Source: an uncultured Aquabacterium sp.
Lineage (GTDB): Bacteria; Pseudomonadota; Gammaproteobacteria; Burkholderiales; Burkholderiaceae_C
Length of the DNA stretch: 64,000 bases
Assembly: GCF_913773725.1 (NCBI RefSeq)
Contig: NZ_CAJYGK010000160.1
Span: forward strand, 1 to 64,000
Direction: 5' to 3'
Shown here piece by piece: positions 46,925 to 56,994 of the stretch. Each line of letters opens with the position of its first letter. The stretch's first letter is position 1. The notes below the pieces were generated by a model, which was not told where the DNA came from, searched no databases, and saw only the letters and a list, made by a program, of their open reading frames with translations. A program made the translations under genes and the position numbers.

Positions 46925-47788
46925 TCAAGTGGAAGCCACGCGGTCAGCGGGGCTGGCCCCTGCCGGGGCGTCCGGCGCCCACCGCGCCGGATCAAGGCGG
47001 TAGAAGCGCTGCAACTGTGCGTACAGCGCCGGGTCGTCCTCGGCAAGCCGCGCGGGCTGTTCGAAGAAGGCCTCGCTGGCAACGGCGAAGAACTCGCACG
47101 GGTCTGTCGCGCCGTACGGATCGAGCAGCGTGACGGTGTCGTCGCCCTGGTCGGCCGCCTCGACGAGGCGCCGGTAGGCTGCGCCCAGCACGGCTGCCCA
47201 GGCGTGTGGCGGCGTGTCCAGTTCCAGGTCGGTGCTCAGGCCGTGGGCGTCGTCGAGCTGGTGGGCGAACTCGTGGATGACCACGTTGTAGCCGTCGTCC
47301 GGCACGGCCGCGCTGTCCAGAATGTCGGCCCAGGACAGCACGACCTGGCCTTCGTGCCAGGACTCGCCGGCGCGGGCTTCCTCGCCGTCGAAGACCACGC
47401 CATCGCGGTCTTGGTGGCGCACCCGGACGAGGAAGGCGTCGGGGTAGAGCAGGATCTGGCGCACCCGGTCGTAATCGGTCTCGTCGCGGCCGAGGATGGG
47501 CAGGCAGGCCAGGGCCGCCACGGTGACGCGCATCTCTTCGGTGACCTCCAGGCCACGGCAGCCGATGAAGGCCTTGTCGGCCAGGAAGACGCGCATGCGG
47601 GCATGCAGGTCGGCCTGCAGGGCGGCAGGCAGCCGGGCGACGAGGGGGACGCGGCGCTGCAGCACACGCAGCCAGAACGGCGGCATGGGTTGAGCACGCA
47701 GGTGGCGGCGCTGCCGGGCGACCCACAGCGGGCGGCCGATCAGCACGATGAGCACCAGGGCGGTGAGGGCAAACAGCAGCAGGGGCAT
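46925..47788 (-). CDS. mtfA: MtfA-like M90 metallopeptidase
   Basis: 287 residues. An N-terminal hydrophobic segment (about 3-20) is followed by the M90 domain with zinc motif HEFAHQLDD, the downstream Glu in EFFAVASEAFFE, and conserved FIGCRGLEVTEEMRV. In E. coli, MtfA is a zinc peptidase that binds the Mlc repressor and so affects glucose transport. The membrane anchor and a missing PTS context here make that exact role uncertain. The gene is divergent from the ECF sigma gene. Confidence 0.88.
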   Translation of the reverse strand: MPLLLFALTALVLIVLIGRPLWVARQRRHLRAQPMPPFWLRVLQRRVPLVARLPAALQADLHARMRVFLADKAFIGCRGLEVTEEMRVTVAALACLPILGRDETDYDRVRQILLYPDAFLVRVRHQDRDGVVFDGEEARAGESWHEGQVVLSWADILDSAAVPDDGYNVVIHEFAHQLDDAHGLSTDLELDTPPHAWAAVLGAAYRRLVEAADQGDDTVTLLDPYGATDPCEFFAVASEAFFEQPARLAEDDPALYAQLQRFYRLDPARWAPDAPAGASPADRVAST

Positions 47789-47910
47789 GGCTTGTTCGGG
47801 ATGCTACCTGACGCCTCTTCACCCCGCGATCGGGGGGTGTCCGGCTGCATCCGGGGGCGCAGGGGCCGCGTAGCGACAACACCGTGCCCCCACCGAGCCG
47901 AAAGCCCGCC

Positions 47911-48489
47911 ATGCGCCCTGTCCTCATGTCCGAATCCTCCTTCGGTGCTGCCGTGTCAGGCGCCGATGACTTCGATTACGAGGCCGCGCTGGAGGCCTGC
48001 GCCCGGGGTGAGCGCTTCGCCCTGCAATCCATTTACGAGCGGGAGTGCCGCTGGCTGCTGGCGGTGGCCATGCGCATCGTGCGGGACCGCGATCTGGCGC
48101 ACGACGTGCTGCAGGAGGCGTTCCTGCAGATCTGGCAGCGGGCGGGGAGCTTCCAGCGAACGCTGGGTTCGGGCCGGGGCTGGATCTACACCGTGGTCCG
48201 GCATCGCGCGCTCGATGAGGTGCGCCGGCTGCGGACGGCCCCCGTGTCATCCGAGCCGGCCGACTTCGCCGACACCGTGCTGGAGGAGTCGGACGAAGGT
48301 CCGTTGGATGACCTGGCGCTGGACCGTTGTCTGGCTCAGCTGGATGCCACGCGTCGTCAGTGCGTGGTGGATGCCTATGTCGAAGGCTACACGCACGAGC
48401 AGATCGCCCGGCGCGTGGGGCGGCCGGTCGGCACGGTCAAATCGTGGATCCGGCGCAGCCTGGTGGCGCTGCGGGCCTGTCTGGCATGA
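47911..48489 (+). CDS. ECF-type RNA polymerase sigma factor
   Basis: 192 residues (start 47911; 47926 is an alternative). Region 2 includes RDRDLAHDVLQEAFLQIWQR, then SGRGWIYTVVRHRALDEVRR; region 4 is CVVDAYVEGYTHEQIARRVG, then RPVGTVKSWIRRSL. The gene is followed 11 bases later by an RskA-like anti-sigma gene, so its activity is controlled by sequestration at the membrane. This pair resembles SigK/RskA-type systems reacting to redox or envelope stress. Target promoters are unknown. Confidence 0.92.
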   Translation: MRPVLMSESSFGAAVSGADDFDYEAALEACARGERFALQSIYERECRWLLAVAMRIVRDRDLAHDVLQEAFLQIWQRAGSFQRTLGSGRGWIYTVVRHRALDEVRRLRTAPVSSEPADFADTVLEESDEGPLDDLALDRCLAQLDATRRQCVVDAYVEGYTHEQIARRVGRPVGTVKSWIRRSLVALRACLA

Positions 48490-48500
48490 AGGGGCGGACG

Positions 48501-49217
48501 ATGAACGAGCAGGTGGAACGCATTGCCGATGCCGGTGAGTACGTGCTGGGCACCCTGAGTGCGCCGGAGCGAGAGGCTTTCGAGCAGCGGCTGTCGGCCG
48601 ACCGGGCGCTGCAGGCGGAGGTCTATGGCTGGCAGGATCGATTGCTGGGCTTGCATGCCCATGTGCTGCCGATGGGGGTGCGCAGCGAGGTGTGGCCGCG
48701 CATCCTGCAACGGGTGGAGCGGACGGTGCCGGCTGCGGCGGGCGCACGGGCGGCCAACGACCCGAACTGGCGTTCGCTGCGCTTCTGGCGGTGGGCCGCG
48801 GGCTGCGGCGTGGCGGCGTCGCTGGTGCTGGGCAGCCTGTTGGGGCTGCAGCTTGTGCAGGAGCAAGAGGCCGCCGGGCCGCGCTACCTGGTCGTGCTCC
48901 AGGCGCCGGGTGAGCGCGAGGCAGGCTGGGTGGTGGAGGCCGTCGCCGGCGGGCGGGTGCGGCTGGTGCCCGTCGGCCGGACCCCGGCGCTGCCGCCCGG
49001 CAAGACGCTGCAGTTCTGGACCAAGCCGGAAGGTGCGGCCCGCCCGACCTCGCTCGGGCTGGTGTCCGCCGGGCAGGCGGTGGAGTGGCCGGCTGCGCAG
49101 TTGCCCGGGCTGGGAGCGCGCCAGCTGTTCGAGCTGACGCTGGAACCCGAAGGCGGTTCGCCGGTGGGGCGGCCGACCGGCCCCATCCTGTTTGTGGGAC
49201 GGGCGCTGACCTTGTAG
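48501..49217 (+). CDS. RskA-like anti-sigma factor
   Basis: 238 residues from the ATG at 48501, after AGGGG. The N-terminal part (DAGEYVLGTLSAPEREAFEQ) is the anti-sigma domain that holds the sigma factor. A single membrane segment (about 100-122, GCGVAASLVLGSLLGLQL) leads to a periplasmic domain with LVVLQAPGEREAGWVVEA and LPPGKTLQFWTKPE, typical of RskA. No zinc-binding HxxxCxxC motif is seen, so it is not a ZAS-type redox anti-sigma. Release probably needs regulated proteolysis. Confidence 0.88.
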   Translation: MNEQVERIADAGEYVLGTLSAPEREAFEQRLSADRALQAEVYGWQDRLLGLHAHVLPMGVRSEVWPRILQRVERTVPAAAGARAANDPNWRSLRFWRWAAGCGVAASLVLGSLLGLQLVQEQEAAGPRYLVVLQAPGEREAGWVVEAVAGGRVRLVPVGRTPALPPGKTLQFWTKPEGAARPTSLGLVSAGQAVEWPAAQLPGLGARQLFELTLEPEGGSPVGRPTGPILFVGRALTL

Positions 49218-49221
49218 TGGC

Positions 49222-49611
49222 TCAGGCGCCCAGCTGGCGCCAAAGCCACCAGCCGAACGCCGCTGCGCCTGCCAACCACACCAGGATGAACAGCGCGGCC
49301 ATGGCGGCCACGCGCGGCAGCCGATCGGTGAGGGCGTCCGCGCGGGCTCGGGCATCGGCCAGTACCGTCTCGGGCAACAGGCGCACGATCAGCCAGATGC
49401 CCAGCGGCACGAGGATCACGTCGTCCAGGTAACCCAGCACCGGAATGAAATCGGGGATCAGGTCGATCGGGCTGAGGGCGTAGGCGGTGACGGCCAGGGC
49501 CAGCAGCCGCACGCTCTTGGGGGTGCGCGGGTCACGGGCTGCGAACCACACCACCGCGACATCGCGCTTCATGCGGCGGGCCCAGGTGCGCAGGCGAGCG
49601 AACAGGCTCAT
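49222..49611 (-). CDS. YkvA-like DUF1232 membrane protein
   Basis: 129 residues. The DUF1232 motif [20 protein letters not shown], then [17 protein letters not shown], is unmistakable. A second hydrophobic segment ends the protein ([20 protein letters not shown]). Function unknown. Its start is 6 bases after the stop of the antiporter gene, so it is probably cotranscribed with that gene; it converges with the anti-sigma gene, only 4 bases apart. Confidence 0.88.
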   Translation of the reverse strand: MSLFARLRTWARRMKRDVAVVWFAARDPRTPKSVRLLALAVTAYALSPIDLIPDFIPVLGYLDDVILVPLGIWLIVRLLPETVLADARARADALTDRLPRVAAMAALFILVWLAGAAAFGWWLWRQLGA

Positions 49612-49617
49612 GGCGGT

Positions 49618-51351
49618 TCAACTTCCGATGGGGGCGCCATGGGCGCGTGGGGATGTGGGCCGCATCCAGCTGCGCACCTGGGCGGCCATGCCGTCGGCCA
49701 GCGCGGCCGACGGGACGCACACGGTGCCCTGGGTGGCCTCGCGCAGCAGGGCCGCCTCGTCTTCGCTGGCGCCATGCAACAGGACCTGGATGGTCGGGTT
49801 CAGCTGGCGGGCGATGTCGACCATGCGGCGTGCGCGCAGCGTGTCGTCGCCTGTCACGAGCAGCACCGATGCACGGGCGATGTGCGCCTGGATCAACACG
49901 GCGGGGTCGGTCGGGTCGCCGGCCACCGCGGGCACCCCGTCACGCCGCAGTTGATCGACCACGGCCCGGTTGCCGTCCGCGACGACGAAGGGGACCTGAT
50001 CGGCATGCAGCAGGGCCGCAATCCGCTGGCCGATCTCACCGTGGTCGACCAGCACGACGTGGCCCGTGAGGCGGGCTGCATCGACGGTGGTGGGCAACTC
50101 GGCCAGCGGGTCGTCGCGGGCACCCAGGCGGCGGGCCAGGGCCGAGCGCTCGCCCAGCCATTCCCGCAGCGGCTCCAGCACCGCGAACAGCGCGGTGTTG
50201 AGCGCGATCGACAGCAAGGCCGCGCCCAGGATCAGGTCCTGCCCTTCCTTGGGCAGCAGTTGCAGCGACATGCCCAGGCCCGCCAGGATGAACGAGAACT
50301 CGCCGATCTGTGCCAGCCCCATGCCGACCGTCAGGGCCGTGCTGAGCGGGTAGCGCAGCAGCAGCACGAGGGCGACGGCTGCAAAGGTCTTGCCCACGAC
50401 GATGATGCCGACGGTGAGCGCCAGCTTGCCCGGTGAGGTCCACAGCACCGCCGGATCGAACAGCATGCCGACCGAGACGAAGAAGAGCGCGGTGAAGGCG
50501 TCGCGCAACGGAAGGGACTCGTCGGCGGCGCGGTGGCTGTAGGCCGACTCACGCATCATCATGCCGGCGAAGAAGGCGCCCAGCGCGAAGGACACGTCGA
50601 ACAGACGCGCTGCACCGTAGGCGACCCCCACCGCGCTGGCGACCACGCACAGCGTGAACAGCTCGCGCGAGCCCGTGCGTGCCACCCACCACAGCATGCG
50701 CGGGAACACCCGCCGGCCTACCACCAGCATGAGCGCGATGAAGCCGACCACTTTGGCCAGCGTCAGGGCAATGGTCGAGCCGAGGTCGGGCGGGGCGGCC
50801 GCGGAAGCGCTGTCGGCCGTCGCCGCCAGCATGGGTGCGAACGCTGGCAGCAGCACGAGCACCAGCACCATGACGAGGTCTTCGACGATGAGCCAGCCGA
50901 TCGCGATGCGCCCGTTGACGGTTTCGTCGAGCCCCCGGGTTTCCAGCGCCTTGAGCAACACCACGGTGCTGGCCACCGACAGGCACAGGCCGAAGACCAG
51001 CCCGGCGCCCACGGACCAGTCCCAGGCGTGGGCCGCCGCAAAGCCCAGCGCCACCGCGACGGCGATCTGCACGATGGCCCCCGGCACGGCCACCTTGCGC
51101 ACGGCCAGCAGCTCGGCCACCGAGAAGTGCAGGCCGACACCGAACATCAGCAGCATCACGCCGATCTCGGCCAGCTGGCTGGCCAGGTGCACGTCGGCCA
51201 CGAAGCCGGGTGTGGCCGGGCCGATGGCCACGCCGGCCAGCAGGTAACCGACCAGGGGCGGCACTTTCAGGCGCGAGGCGACAAAGCCCATTGCCAGGGC
51301 CAGGGCGAAGCCGGCGGCCAGCGTCGAGATCAGCGAGACGTCATGGAGCAT
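49618..51351 (-). CDS. Kef/YbaL-type monovalent cation:proton antiporter with TrkA-N domain
   Basis: 577 residues. Twelve or so membrane segments (about 5-395) carry CPA2 motifs such as GVGLHFSVAELLAVRKVAVP and LGAFFAGMMMRESAYSHRAA. The C-terminal RCK/TrkA-N domain (about 420-550) reads GHVVLVDHGEIGQRIAALLH; the usual GxGxxG is altered (DHGEIG), so nucleotide binding may be weakened. YbaL-type proteins have this design without KefF. The likely role is potassium or sodium exchange for protons. Confidence 0.9.
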   Translation of the reverse strand: MLHDVSLISTLAAGFALALAMGFVASRLKVPPLVGYLLAGVAIGPATPGFVADVHLASQLAEIGVMLLMFGVGLHFSVAELLAVRKVAVPGAIVQIAVAVALGFAAAHAWDWSVGAGLVFGLCLSVASTVVLLKALETRGLDETVNGRIAIGWLIVEDLVMVLVLVLLPAFAPMLAATADSASAAAPPDLGSTIALTLAKVVGFIALMLVVGRRVFPRMLWWVARTGSRELFTLCVVASAVGVAYGAARLFDVSFALGAFFAGMMMRESAYSHRAADESLPLRDAFTALFFVSVGMLFDPAVLWTSPGKLALTVGIIVVGKTFAAVALVLLLRYPLSTALTVGMGLAQIGEFSFILAGLGMSLQLLPKEGQDLILGAALLSIALNTALFAVLEPLREWLGERSALARRLGARDDPLAELPTTVDAARLTGHVVLVDHGEIGQRIAALLHADQVPFVVADGNRAVVDQLRRDGVPAVAGDPTDPAVLIQAHIARASVLLVTGDDTLRARRMVDIARQLNPTIQVLLHGASEDEAALLREATQGTVCVPSAALADGMAAQVRSWMRPTSPRAHGAPIGS

Positions 51352-51420
51352 GCGGTCCTTTCCTGTGCGTTTCCCGGTCCGTCGGGGCAGCGCCCCGGCT
51401 CATTCTAGGAACACCACGCG

Positions 51421-52113
51421 TCAGGTGGGGGAGGCCGTGTGCCCCGGCCGCTCATCCGGCATGGACATTGCCCGCCACAGGATGCCGAACAGCGCGTCGA
51501 ACTGGGCCACCAGCGGCTGCTGCTCGCCCCGCACGATGTGCATCAGCACCACGCGCCCCACGATGCCCATGAAGACGTCGAGCAGCACCTTGTGGGACAC
51601 CTGGTTGTTCAGCACCCCGCGCGCCTGCCCGTCCTTGAACACCCCCAGGAAGGCGCCCATCAGCTCGGGGCTTTCATAGACGCGGATGTGGCGGTGGCGC
51701 GAGACCGGCACAGCGGTGAACAGCAACAGCATCACCGCCGGATGCTTGTCCATGTAGTCGAGCGTGACCCAGCAGGTCTTGCGCAGCCGCTCGCGCGCGT
51801 CGTCGATGCCCTGCAGGTGGTCGATCATGCGCTCGGCCAACCGGCCCAGCATCACGTCGAGCATGGCGTAGACCAACACTTCCTTGCTGCCGAAGTACTT
51901 GTAGATGGTCTGCAGCGACACGTTGGCGGCCTTGGCGACGTCGAGCAGGCTCACCTCATGGAAGTCGCGCTGCGAGAACAGCGACAGCACCGCCTTCTCG
52001 ATGCGGCCCAGGGTTTCGGGGCGCATGCGGGCCAGGGCCGCTCGGCGGTCGTCCGCGTCGGACGGCGGGGAGGCGCGCCCGGTGTCGGGGGCAGCAGCGG
52101 CGGGGGACTTCAT
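51421..52113 (-). CDS. TetR-family regulator, divergent from the fatty-acid operon
   Basis: 230 residues from the ATG at 52113 (a GTG six codons upstream is possible). HTH: KAVLSLFSQRDFHEVSLLDV, then AKAANVSLQTIYKYFGSKEV. The ligand domain contains DKHPAVMLLLFTAVPVSRHR. The position facing an acyl-CoA dehydrogenase operon, with two palindromes in the 290-bp gap, suggests an acyl-CoA-responsive repressor of that operon and of itself. Ligand identity is an inference. Confidence 0.87.
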   Translation of the reverse strand: MKSPAAAAPDTGRASPPSDADDRRAALARMRPETLGRIEKAVLSLFSQRDFHEVSLLDVAKAANVSLQTIYKYFGSKEVLVYAMLDVMLGRLAERMIDHLQGIDDARERLRKTCWVTLDYMDKHPAVMLLLFTAVPVSRHRHIRVYESPELMGAFLGVFKDGQARGVLNNQVSHKVLLDVFMGIVGRVVLMHIVRGEQQPLVAQFDALFGILWRAMSMPDERPGHTASPT

Positions 52114-52253
52114 GGCAAGACGGCGTTCCACAACGGAAATTCATCTTACCAAATGAACGACTGTATGAAGAAAAAGGGGTTCTGCCTCTTGCCCAGCTCG
52201 TGGCAAGTCACCAAGATCGAAAGCCGACAGAAACCCGATTACAAAGGGATCGC

Positions 52254-52330
52254 CTGCGACACACGTGTCGCAGCGGCATCCCGACGCCCCCCCCCCCGTA
52301 CGCCGCCGAAAGATCGGTAATCAGGATTAC
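52254..52330. promoter_or_regulatory. Two operator-like dyads flanking a run of eleven C
   Basis: Dyad 1 (52254-52273): CTGCGACAC, two bases, GTGTCGCAG. Dyad 2 (52317-52330): GTAATC, two bases, GATTAC. Between them lies C11 (52287-52297). They sit between the TetR gene and the acyl-CoA dehydrogenase gene, where a TetR-type repressor would act. The rest of the gap (52114-52253) is relatively AT-rich and may hold the tetR promoter. Confidence 0.55.
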
Positions 52331-52404
52331 TGATCCTGCGCGACGGCCCTGCGGTGGGGGCCTGCACAACGCCGCCTTGCGCGGCCCGACCTTCAGGAGA
52401 CACC

Positions 52405-53559
52405 ATGACCATCGACTGCTTTGCCGCCCCGTGGATGACCGACGAACACCAGATGCTGCTCGACTCGGCCACCCGCTTCTTCACCGAGCAATGGGGGCCG
52501 CGTGACGAGGCCTGGCGCGCGCAGGGCATGATGGACCGCGCCGCCTGGCGCGAGGCGGGCGAGCAGGGCTTTCTGTGCGCCGGCATCCCCGAGGAGTACG
52601 GCGGTGGTGGTGGCGATTTCGGGCACGAGGCCGCGCTGATCCTGGCGCAGGGCGCGGCCGGCCAGAGCGGCTTTGGCGGCTCGCTGCATTCGGGTATCGT
52701 CGCGCCCTACATCCTGCATTACGGCACCGAGGAGCAGAAGCGCCGCTGGCTGCCTCGCCTGGCCACGGGCGAGCTGGTGGGCGCCATCGCGATGACCGAG
52801 CCGGGTACCGGATCGGACCTGCAGGGCGTGCGCACGCTGGCGCTGCGCGAGGGCGACACCTACCGCATCAACGGCAGCAAGACCTTCATCACCAACGGGC
52901 AGCTGGCCAACCTCGTCATCGTGGTCACCAAGACCAACAAGGACGAGGGCGCGCACGGCGTGTCGCTGATGGTGGTCGAGACCGACGAGGTGCGGGGCTT
53001 CCGCCGCGGGCGCAACCTCGACAAGCTGGGCATGGAGGCGCAGGACACCTCGGAGCTGTTCTTCGACGACATGGTGGTGCCGAAGGAAAACCTGCTGGGC
53101 GGCACCGAGGGGCAGGGCTTCTTCCAGCTGATGCAGGAACTGCCGCAGGAGCGCCTGATCGTGGCGCTGGCCGGCGTGGCCGCGATGCGGTTCGCGATGA
53201 AGGAGACGCTGGCCTACACCAAGGAGCGCAAGGCCTTCGGCAAGCCGGTGTTCAGCTTCCAGAACAGCCGCTTCAAGCTGGCCGAATGCCAGGCCATGCT
53301 GCTGGCCTGCCAGGCCATGACCGATGCGGCCGTGGTGGCCCACCTGCAGGGCAAGCTGGGCGTGGACCGTGCGGCGCTGCTGAAGTACTACGTGACCGAG
53401 CACCAGTTCAAGCTGGCCGACGAATGCCTGCAGCTGTTCGGCGGCTATGGCTACATGCGCGAGTACCCGATCGCCCGTGTGTGGGCCGATGCGCGCGTGC
53501 AGCGCATCTATGGCGGCACCAACGAAATCATGAAGGAACTGGCTTCCCGCTTCTTGTGA
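52405..53559 (+). CDS. Acyl-CoA dehydrogenase (long-chain type)
   Basis: 384 residues after AGGAG. FAD- and substrate-binding blocks [20 protein letters not shown] and [14 protein letters not shown] are intact. E249 in LPQERL sits where long-chain and isovaleryl enzymes carry the catalytic base, and the C-terminal [14 protein letters not shown] lacks the MCAD-type Glu. Hence a long- or branched-chain acyl-CoA dehydrogenase. It passes electrons to ETF. First gene of an operon with thiolase, FadB-like and CaiB-like genes; the start was chosen for its ribosome-binding site. Confidence 0.92.
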   Translation: MTIDCFAAPWMTDEHQMLLDSATRFFTEQWGPRDEAWRAQGMMDRAAWREAGEQGFLCAGIPEEYGGGGGDFGHEAALILAQGAAGQSGFGGSLHSGIVAPYILHYGTEEQKRRWLPRLATGELVGAIAMTEPGTGSDLQGVRTLALREGDTYRINGSKTFITNGQLANLVIVVTKTNKDEGAHGVSLMVVETDEVRGFRRGRNLDKLGMEAQDTSELFFDDMVVPKENLLGGTEGQGFFQLMQELPQERLIVALAGVAAMRFAMKETLAYTKERKAFGKPVFSFQNSRFKLAECQAMLLACQAMTDAAVVAHLQGKLGVDRAALLKYYVTEHQFKLADECLQLFGGYGYMREYPIARVWADARVQRIYGGTNEIMKELASRFL

Positions 53560-53620
53560 GGCGGTGCATCCGCCCGAGAGACCGAGTTCACCCACGAAAT
53601 TCTGGAGCCGAGGAACCCTC

Positions 53621-54826
53621 ATGACCGAAGCCTATGTTTACGACGCCGTGCGCACGCCGCGCGGCAAGGGCAAGAAGGACGGCAGCCTGCACCAGGCCAC
53701 GCCGGTGTGGTTGCTGCGCACGCTGCTGCAGGCGCTGGAACAGCGCAACCAGCTGGACACCCGTCTGGTCGATGACCTGGTGCTGGGCTGTGTGACGCCG
53801 GTGGGCGAGCAGGGCGCCGACATCGCGCGCACCGCCGTGCTCGATGCCGGCTGGGCCCAGACGGTGGCCGGCGTGACGCTGTCGCGCTTCTGTGCCTCGG
53901 GCCTCGAGGCGGTGAACCTGGCCGCCGCCAAGATCATGTCCGGCATGGAAGACATGGTCGTGGCCGGCGGCGTCGAATCGATGAGCCGCTGGCCCATGGG
54001 CAGCGACGGCGGCGCCTGGGTCATGGACCCGCGCATCAACACCGGCACGGCCTTCGTGCCGCAGGGCATCAGCGCCGACCTGATCGCCACGCTGGAAGGC
54101 TTCAGCCGCACCGAGCTCGACGCCTATGCCGCCGAATCCCACCGCCGTGCGGCCGCCGCGCAGGCCGAAGGGCGCTTTGCGAAGTCGGTCGTGCCCGTGC
54201 ACGATCTGAACGGCCTGCTGCTGCTCGACCGCGACGAGACCGTGCGCCCCGGTACCTCGGTCGAGACGCTGGCCAAGCTCAACCCGTCGTTCGAGATGAT
54301 GGGCCACATGGGCTTCGACGCCACCGCGCTGGACAAGTACACCACCCTCGAACAGATCCAGCACGTGCACCACGCCGGCAACTCGTCGGGCATCGTCGAT
54401 GGCGCGGCGCTGGTGCTGCTCGGCAGCAAGCAGGCCGGTGACAAGGCAGGCCTCAAGCCGCGCGCCCGCGTGCGCATGTGTGCCGTCATCGGCTCCGAGC
54501 CCACCATCATGCTGACCGGCCCCACGCCGGCCTGTCGCAAGGCGCTCGACAAGCTCGGCATGACGCCGGGCGACATCGACCTGTGGGAGATCAACGAGGC
54601 CTTTGCCACCGTGCCGATGAAGACGGCGCGCGACCTGGGCGTGCCGCTGGACCGCGTCAACGTCAACGGTGGCGCCATCGCGCTGGGCCACCCGCTGGGC
54701 GCCACCGGCGCCATCATCCTCGGCACCGCGCTGGATGAACTCGAGCGCACCGGCAAGGCCACCGCGCTGGCCACGCTGTGCATCGGTGCCGGCATGGGCA
54801 TCGCCACCGTCATCGAACGCGTCTGA
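53621..54826 (+). CDS. Acetyl-CoA acyltransferase (thiolase)
   Basis: 401 residues. Catalytic triad visible: C91 in [12 protein letters not shown], His in [16 protein letters not shown], and the second Cys in [10 protein letters not shown]. It catalyses the last step of beta-oxidation, cutting 3-ketoacyl-CoA. The N-terminus [20 protein letters not shown] is the form found in fadA-like proteins paired with multifunctional FadB-type partners. The ribosome-binding site GGAGCCGAGGAAC precedes it. Located between the dehydrogenase and the fadB-like gene. Confidence 0.93.
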   Translation: MTEAYVYDAVRTPRGKGKKDGSLHQATPVWLLRTLLQALEQRNQLDTRLVDDLVLGCVTPVGEQGADIARTAVLDAGWAQTVAGVTLSRFCASGLEAVNLAAAKIMSGMEDMVVAGGVESMSRWPMGSDGGAWVMDPRINTGTAFVPQGISADLIATLEGFSRTELDAYAAESHRRAAAAQAEGRFAKSVVPVHDLNGLLLLDRDETVRPGTSVETLAKLNPSFEMMGHMGFDATALDKYTTLEQIQHVHHAGNSSGIVDGAALVLLGSKQAGDKAGLKPRARVRMCAVIGSEPTIMLTGPTPACRKALDKLGMTPGDIDLWEINEAFATVPMKTARDLGVPLDRVNVNGGAIALGHPLGATGAIILGTALDELERTGKATALATLCIGAGMGIATVIERV

Positions 54827-54843
54827 ACGGAAAGGCTCATCAC

Positions 54844-56994
54844 ATGATCCAGAACAACGCCTTCACGCTCGAGGTGGACGCCGACGGCATCGGCCTCGTG
54901 ACCCTCGACATGCCGGACCGCGCGATGAACGTGCTCAACCCGGTGCTGCTCGAACCCTTTGCCCGGCTGGTGGACCAGCTGGAAACCGACGCCACGCTCA
55001 AGGGCCTGGTGCTGACCTCGGCCAAGCCGACCTTCGTGGTGGGCGCCGACATCGACCAGCTCGCCCAGATCTGCACGGCCGAAGAAGCCTTCGCGCTGTG
55101 CGAAGACCTCAAGCGCCTGCTGCGCCGCATGGAAACCTGTGGCAAGCCTGTGGTGGCCGCCCTCAACGGCACGGCGCTGGGCGGCGGCCTGGAGCTGGCG
55201 CTTGCCTGCCACGCCCGCATCGCGCTGGACGACCTGAAGCTGAAACTCGGCCTGCCCGAAGTGAAGCTGGGCCTGCTGCCGGGTGGCGGCGGCACGCAGC
55301 GTGTGCTGCGGCTGGTGGGCATTCAGAAGGCCATGGACCTCATCACCCAGGGCAAGGAACTGGGTGCCCGGAAAGCGCTGGAGATGGGCCTCGTCACGGC
55401 GCTGGCCGCCACCCGTGACGATCTGCTCGCCCAGGCCAGGGCCTGGTGTCGCGCCAACCCCAAGCCCACGCAGCCGTGGGACACCAAGGGCTTCCGCATC
55501 CCCGGTGGCGACAGCAAGAGCCCGGCGGTGGTGCAGGTGCTGGCCATTGCGCCCTCGATGGCGAATGCCAAGGCGCACGGCAACCATCCGGCGCTCACCC
55601 ACATCATGAGCTGCCTGTTCGAAGGCGGCCTGCTCGATTTCGACGCCGGCTGCCAGATCGAGTCGCGCTACTTCGCCGCCTGCGTCGTCTCGCAGACCAG
55701 CCGCAACCTGATCGGCACGCTGTGGCACCAGCTCAACGCCATCAAGAAGGGCCAGTCGCGCCCGGCCGGTCTGCCGGAGTCCACGGTGAAGAAGGTCGGC
55801 ATCCTCGGCGCCGGCATGATGGGCGCGGGCATTGCGTATGTGTCGGCCAAGGCCGGCATCGAGGTGGTGCTGCTGGACACCACGATCGAGCAGGCCGACA
55901 AGGGCAAGGCCTATTCGCAAGGCCTGCTGGACAAGGCCATCGCACGCGGCAAAAGCACGCCCGACAAGCGCGACGCGCTGCTGGCCCGCATCCAGCCCAC
56001 CACGCGGTATGAAGATCTGGCCGGCTGCGATCTGGTCATCGAAGCCGTGTTCGAAGACCGGGGCATCAAGGCCCGCTGCACGGAGCAGGCCGAGGCGGTG
56101 ATTCCGGCCACGGCGGTGTATGCGTCCAACACCTCGACGCTGCCCATCACCGGCCTGGCCGAGGCCAGTGTCCGGCCGGACCAGTTCATCGGCCTGCACT
56201 TCTTCTCGCCGGTCGACAAGATGCCGCTGGTCGAGATCATCGTGGGTGCGAAGACCAGCGACGCCACGCTCGCCCGCGGCTTCGACTATGTGCGCCAGAT
56301 CGGCAAGACGCCCATCGTGGTCAACGACCGACGCGGCTTCTACACCTCGCGCGTGTTCGCCACCTACATCATGGAGGGCATTGCGATGCTGGGCGAGGGC
56401 GTGCACCCGCGCTCGATCGAGGTGGCCGGGCTCAAGGCCGGCATGCCGATGCCGCCGCTGGCGCTGCAGGACGAGGTCTCGCTGAGCCTGTCGCTGCACA
56501 TTGCCGAGCAGACCCGCAAGGACCTGGAAGCCGAAGGCAAGCCGGTGCCCGTGCACCCGGCCCATGCGGTGCTGGTGAATGTGGGGGGCACGCATGGCCG
56601 CGTCGGCAAGAAGGCCAGCCAGGGCTTCTACGACTACAGCGGCAAGGACAAGCGCCTGTGGCCTGCGTTGACCACGCTGTACCCGCCGCGTGACGACCAG
56701 CCCGCTCAGGCCGAGCTGGTGGACCGGCTGCTCTACGCCCAGGCCAACGAAGCGGCACGCTGCTTCGAAGAGGGCGTGGTGCGCTCGGTGGCCGATGCCA
56801 ACATCGGCTCGATCTTCGGCTGGGGCTTTGCGCCGCACCACGGCGGCGCGCTGCAGTTCATCAACGCGGTGGGTCCGGCGCGCTTTGTCGAGCGGGCTCG
56901 GGAGCTGGCGCAGCGGTATGGCTCACGTTTTGAGCCTGCGGCCTGTGTGGTGCAGATGGCCGATGAGGGCCGCTTGTTCGAGGGCGCCGCATGA
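54844..56994 (+). CDS. FadB-like enoyl-CoA hydratase/3-hydroxyacyl-CoA dehydrogenase
   Basis: 716 residues. The N-terminal crotonase domain has the two catalytic Glu residues, E117 in LGGGLELAL and E139 in [15 protein letters not shown] linker (about 190-310) leads to the NAD-binding Rossmann fold [14 protein letters not shown] (from residue 319), with the catalytic His in [17 protein letters not shown], and the C-terminal helical domain. It carries out the two middle steps of beta-oxidation. FadB-type numbering has 20 residues between the Glu pair; here there are 22. The caiB-like gene overlaps its stop. Confidence 0.94.
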   Translation: MIQNNAFTLEVDADGIGLVTLDMPDRAMNVLNPVLLEPFARLVDQLETDATLKGLVLTSAKPTFVVGADIDQLAQICTAEEAFALCEDLKRLLRRMETCGKPVVAALNGTALGGGLELALACHARIALDDLKLKLGLPEVKLGLLPGGGGTQRVLRLVGIQKAMDLITQGKELGARKALEMGLVTALAATRDDLLAQARAWCRANPKPTQPWDTKGFRIPGGDSKSPAVVQVLAIAPSMANAKAHGNHPALTHIMSCLFEGGLLDFDAGCQIESRYFAACVVSQTSRNLIGTLWHQLNAIKKGQSRPAGLPESTVKKVGILGAGMMGAGIAYVSAKAGIEVVLLDTTIEQADKGKAYSQGLLDKAIARGKSTPDKRDALLARIQPTTRYEDLAGCDLVIEAVFEDRGIKARCTEQAEAVIPATAVYASNTSTLPITGLAEASVRPDQFIGLHFFSPVDKMPLVEIIVGAKTSDATLARGFDYVRQIGKTPIVVNDRRGFYTSRVFATYIMEGIAMLGEGVHPRSIEVAGLKAGMPMPPLALQDEVSLSLSLHIAEQTRKDLEAEGKPVPVHPAHAVLVNVGGTHGRVGKKASQGFYDYSGKDKRLWPALTTLYPPRDDQPAQAELVDRLLYAQANEAARCFEEGVVRSVADANIGSIFGWGFAPHHGGALQFINAVGPARFVERARELAQRYGSRFEPAACVVQMADEGRLFEGAA

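Noticed and set aside
54124-56841. 905-codon frame antisense to the thiolase and FadB-like genes
   Set aside because: Same compositional artefact; the sense strand holds two complete enzymes with all catalytic residues.
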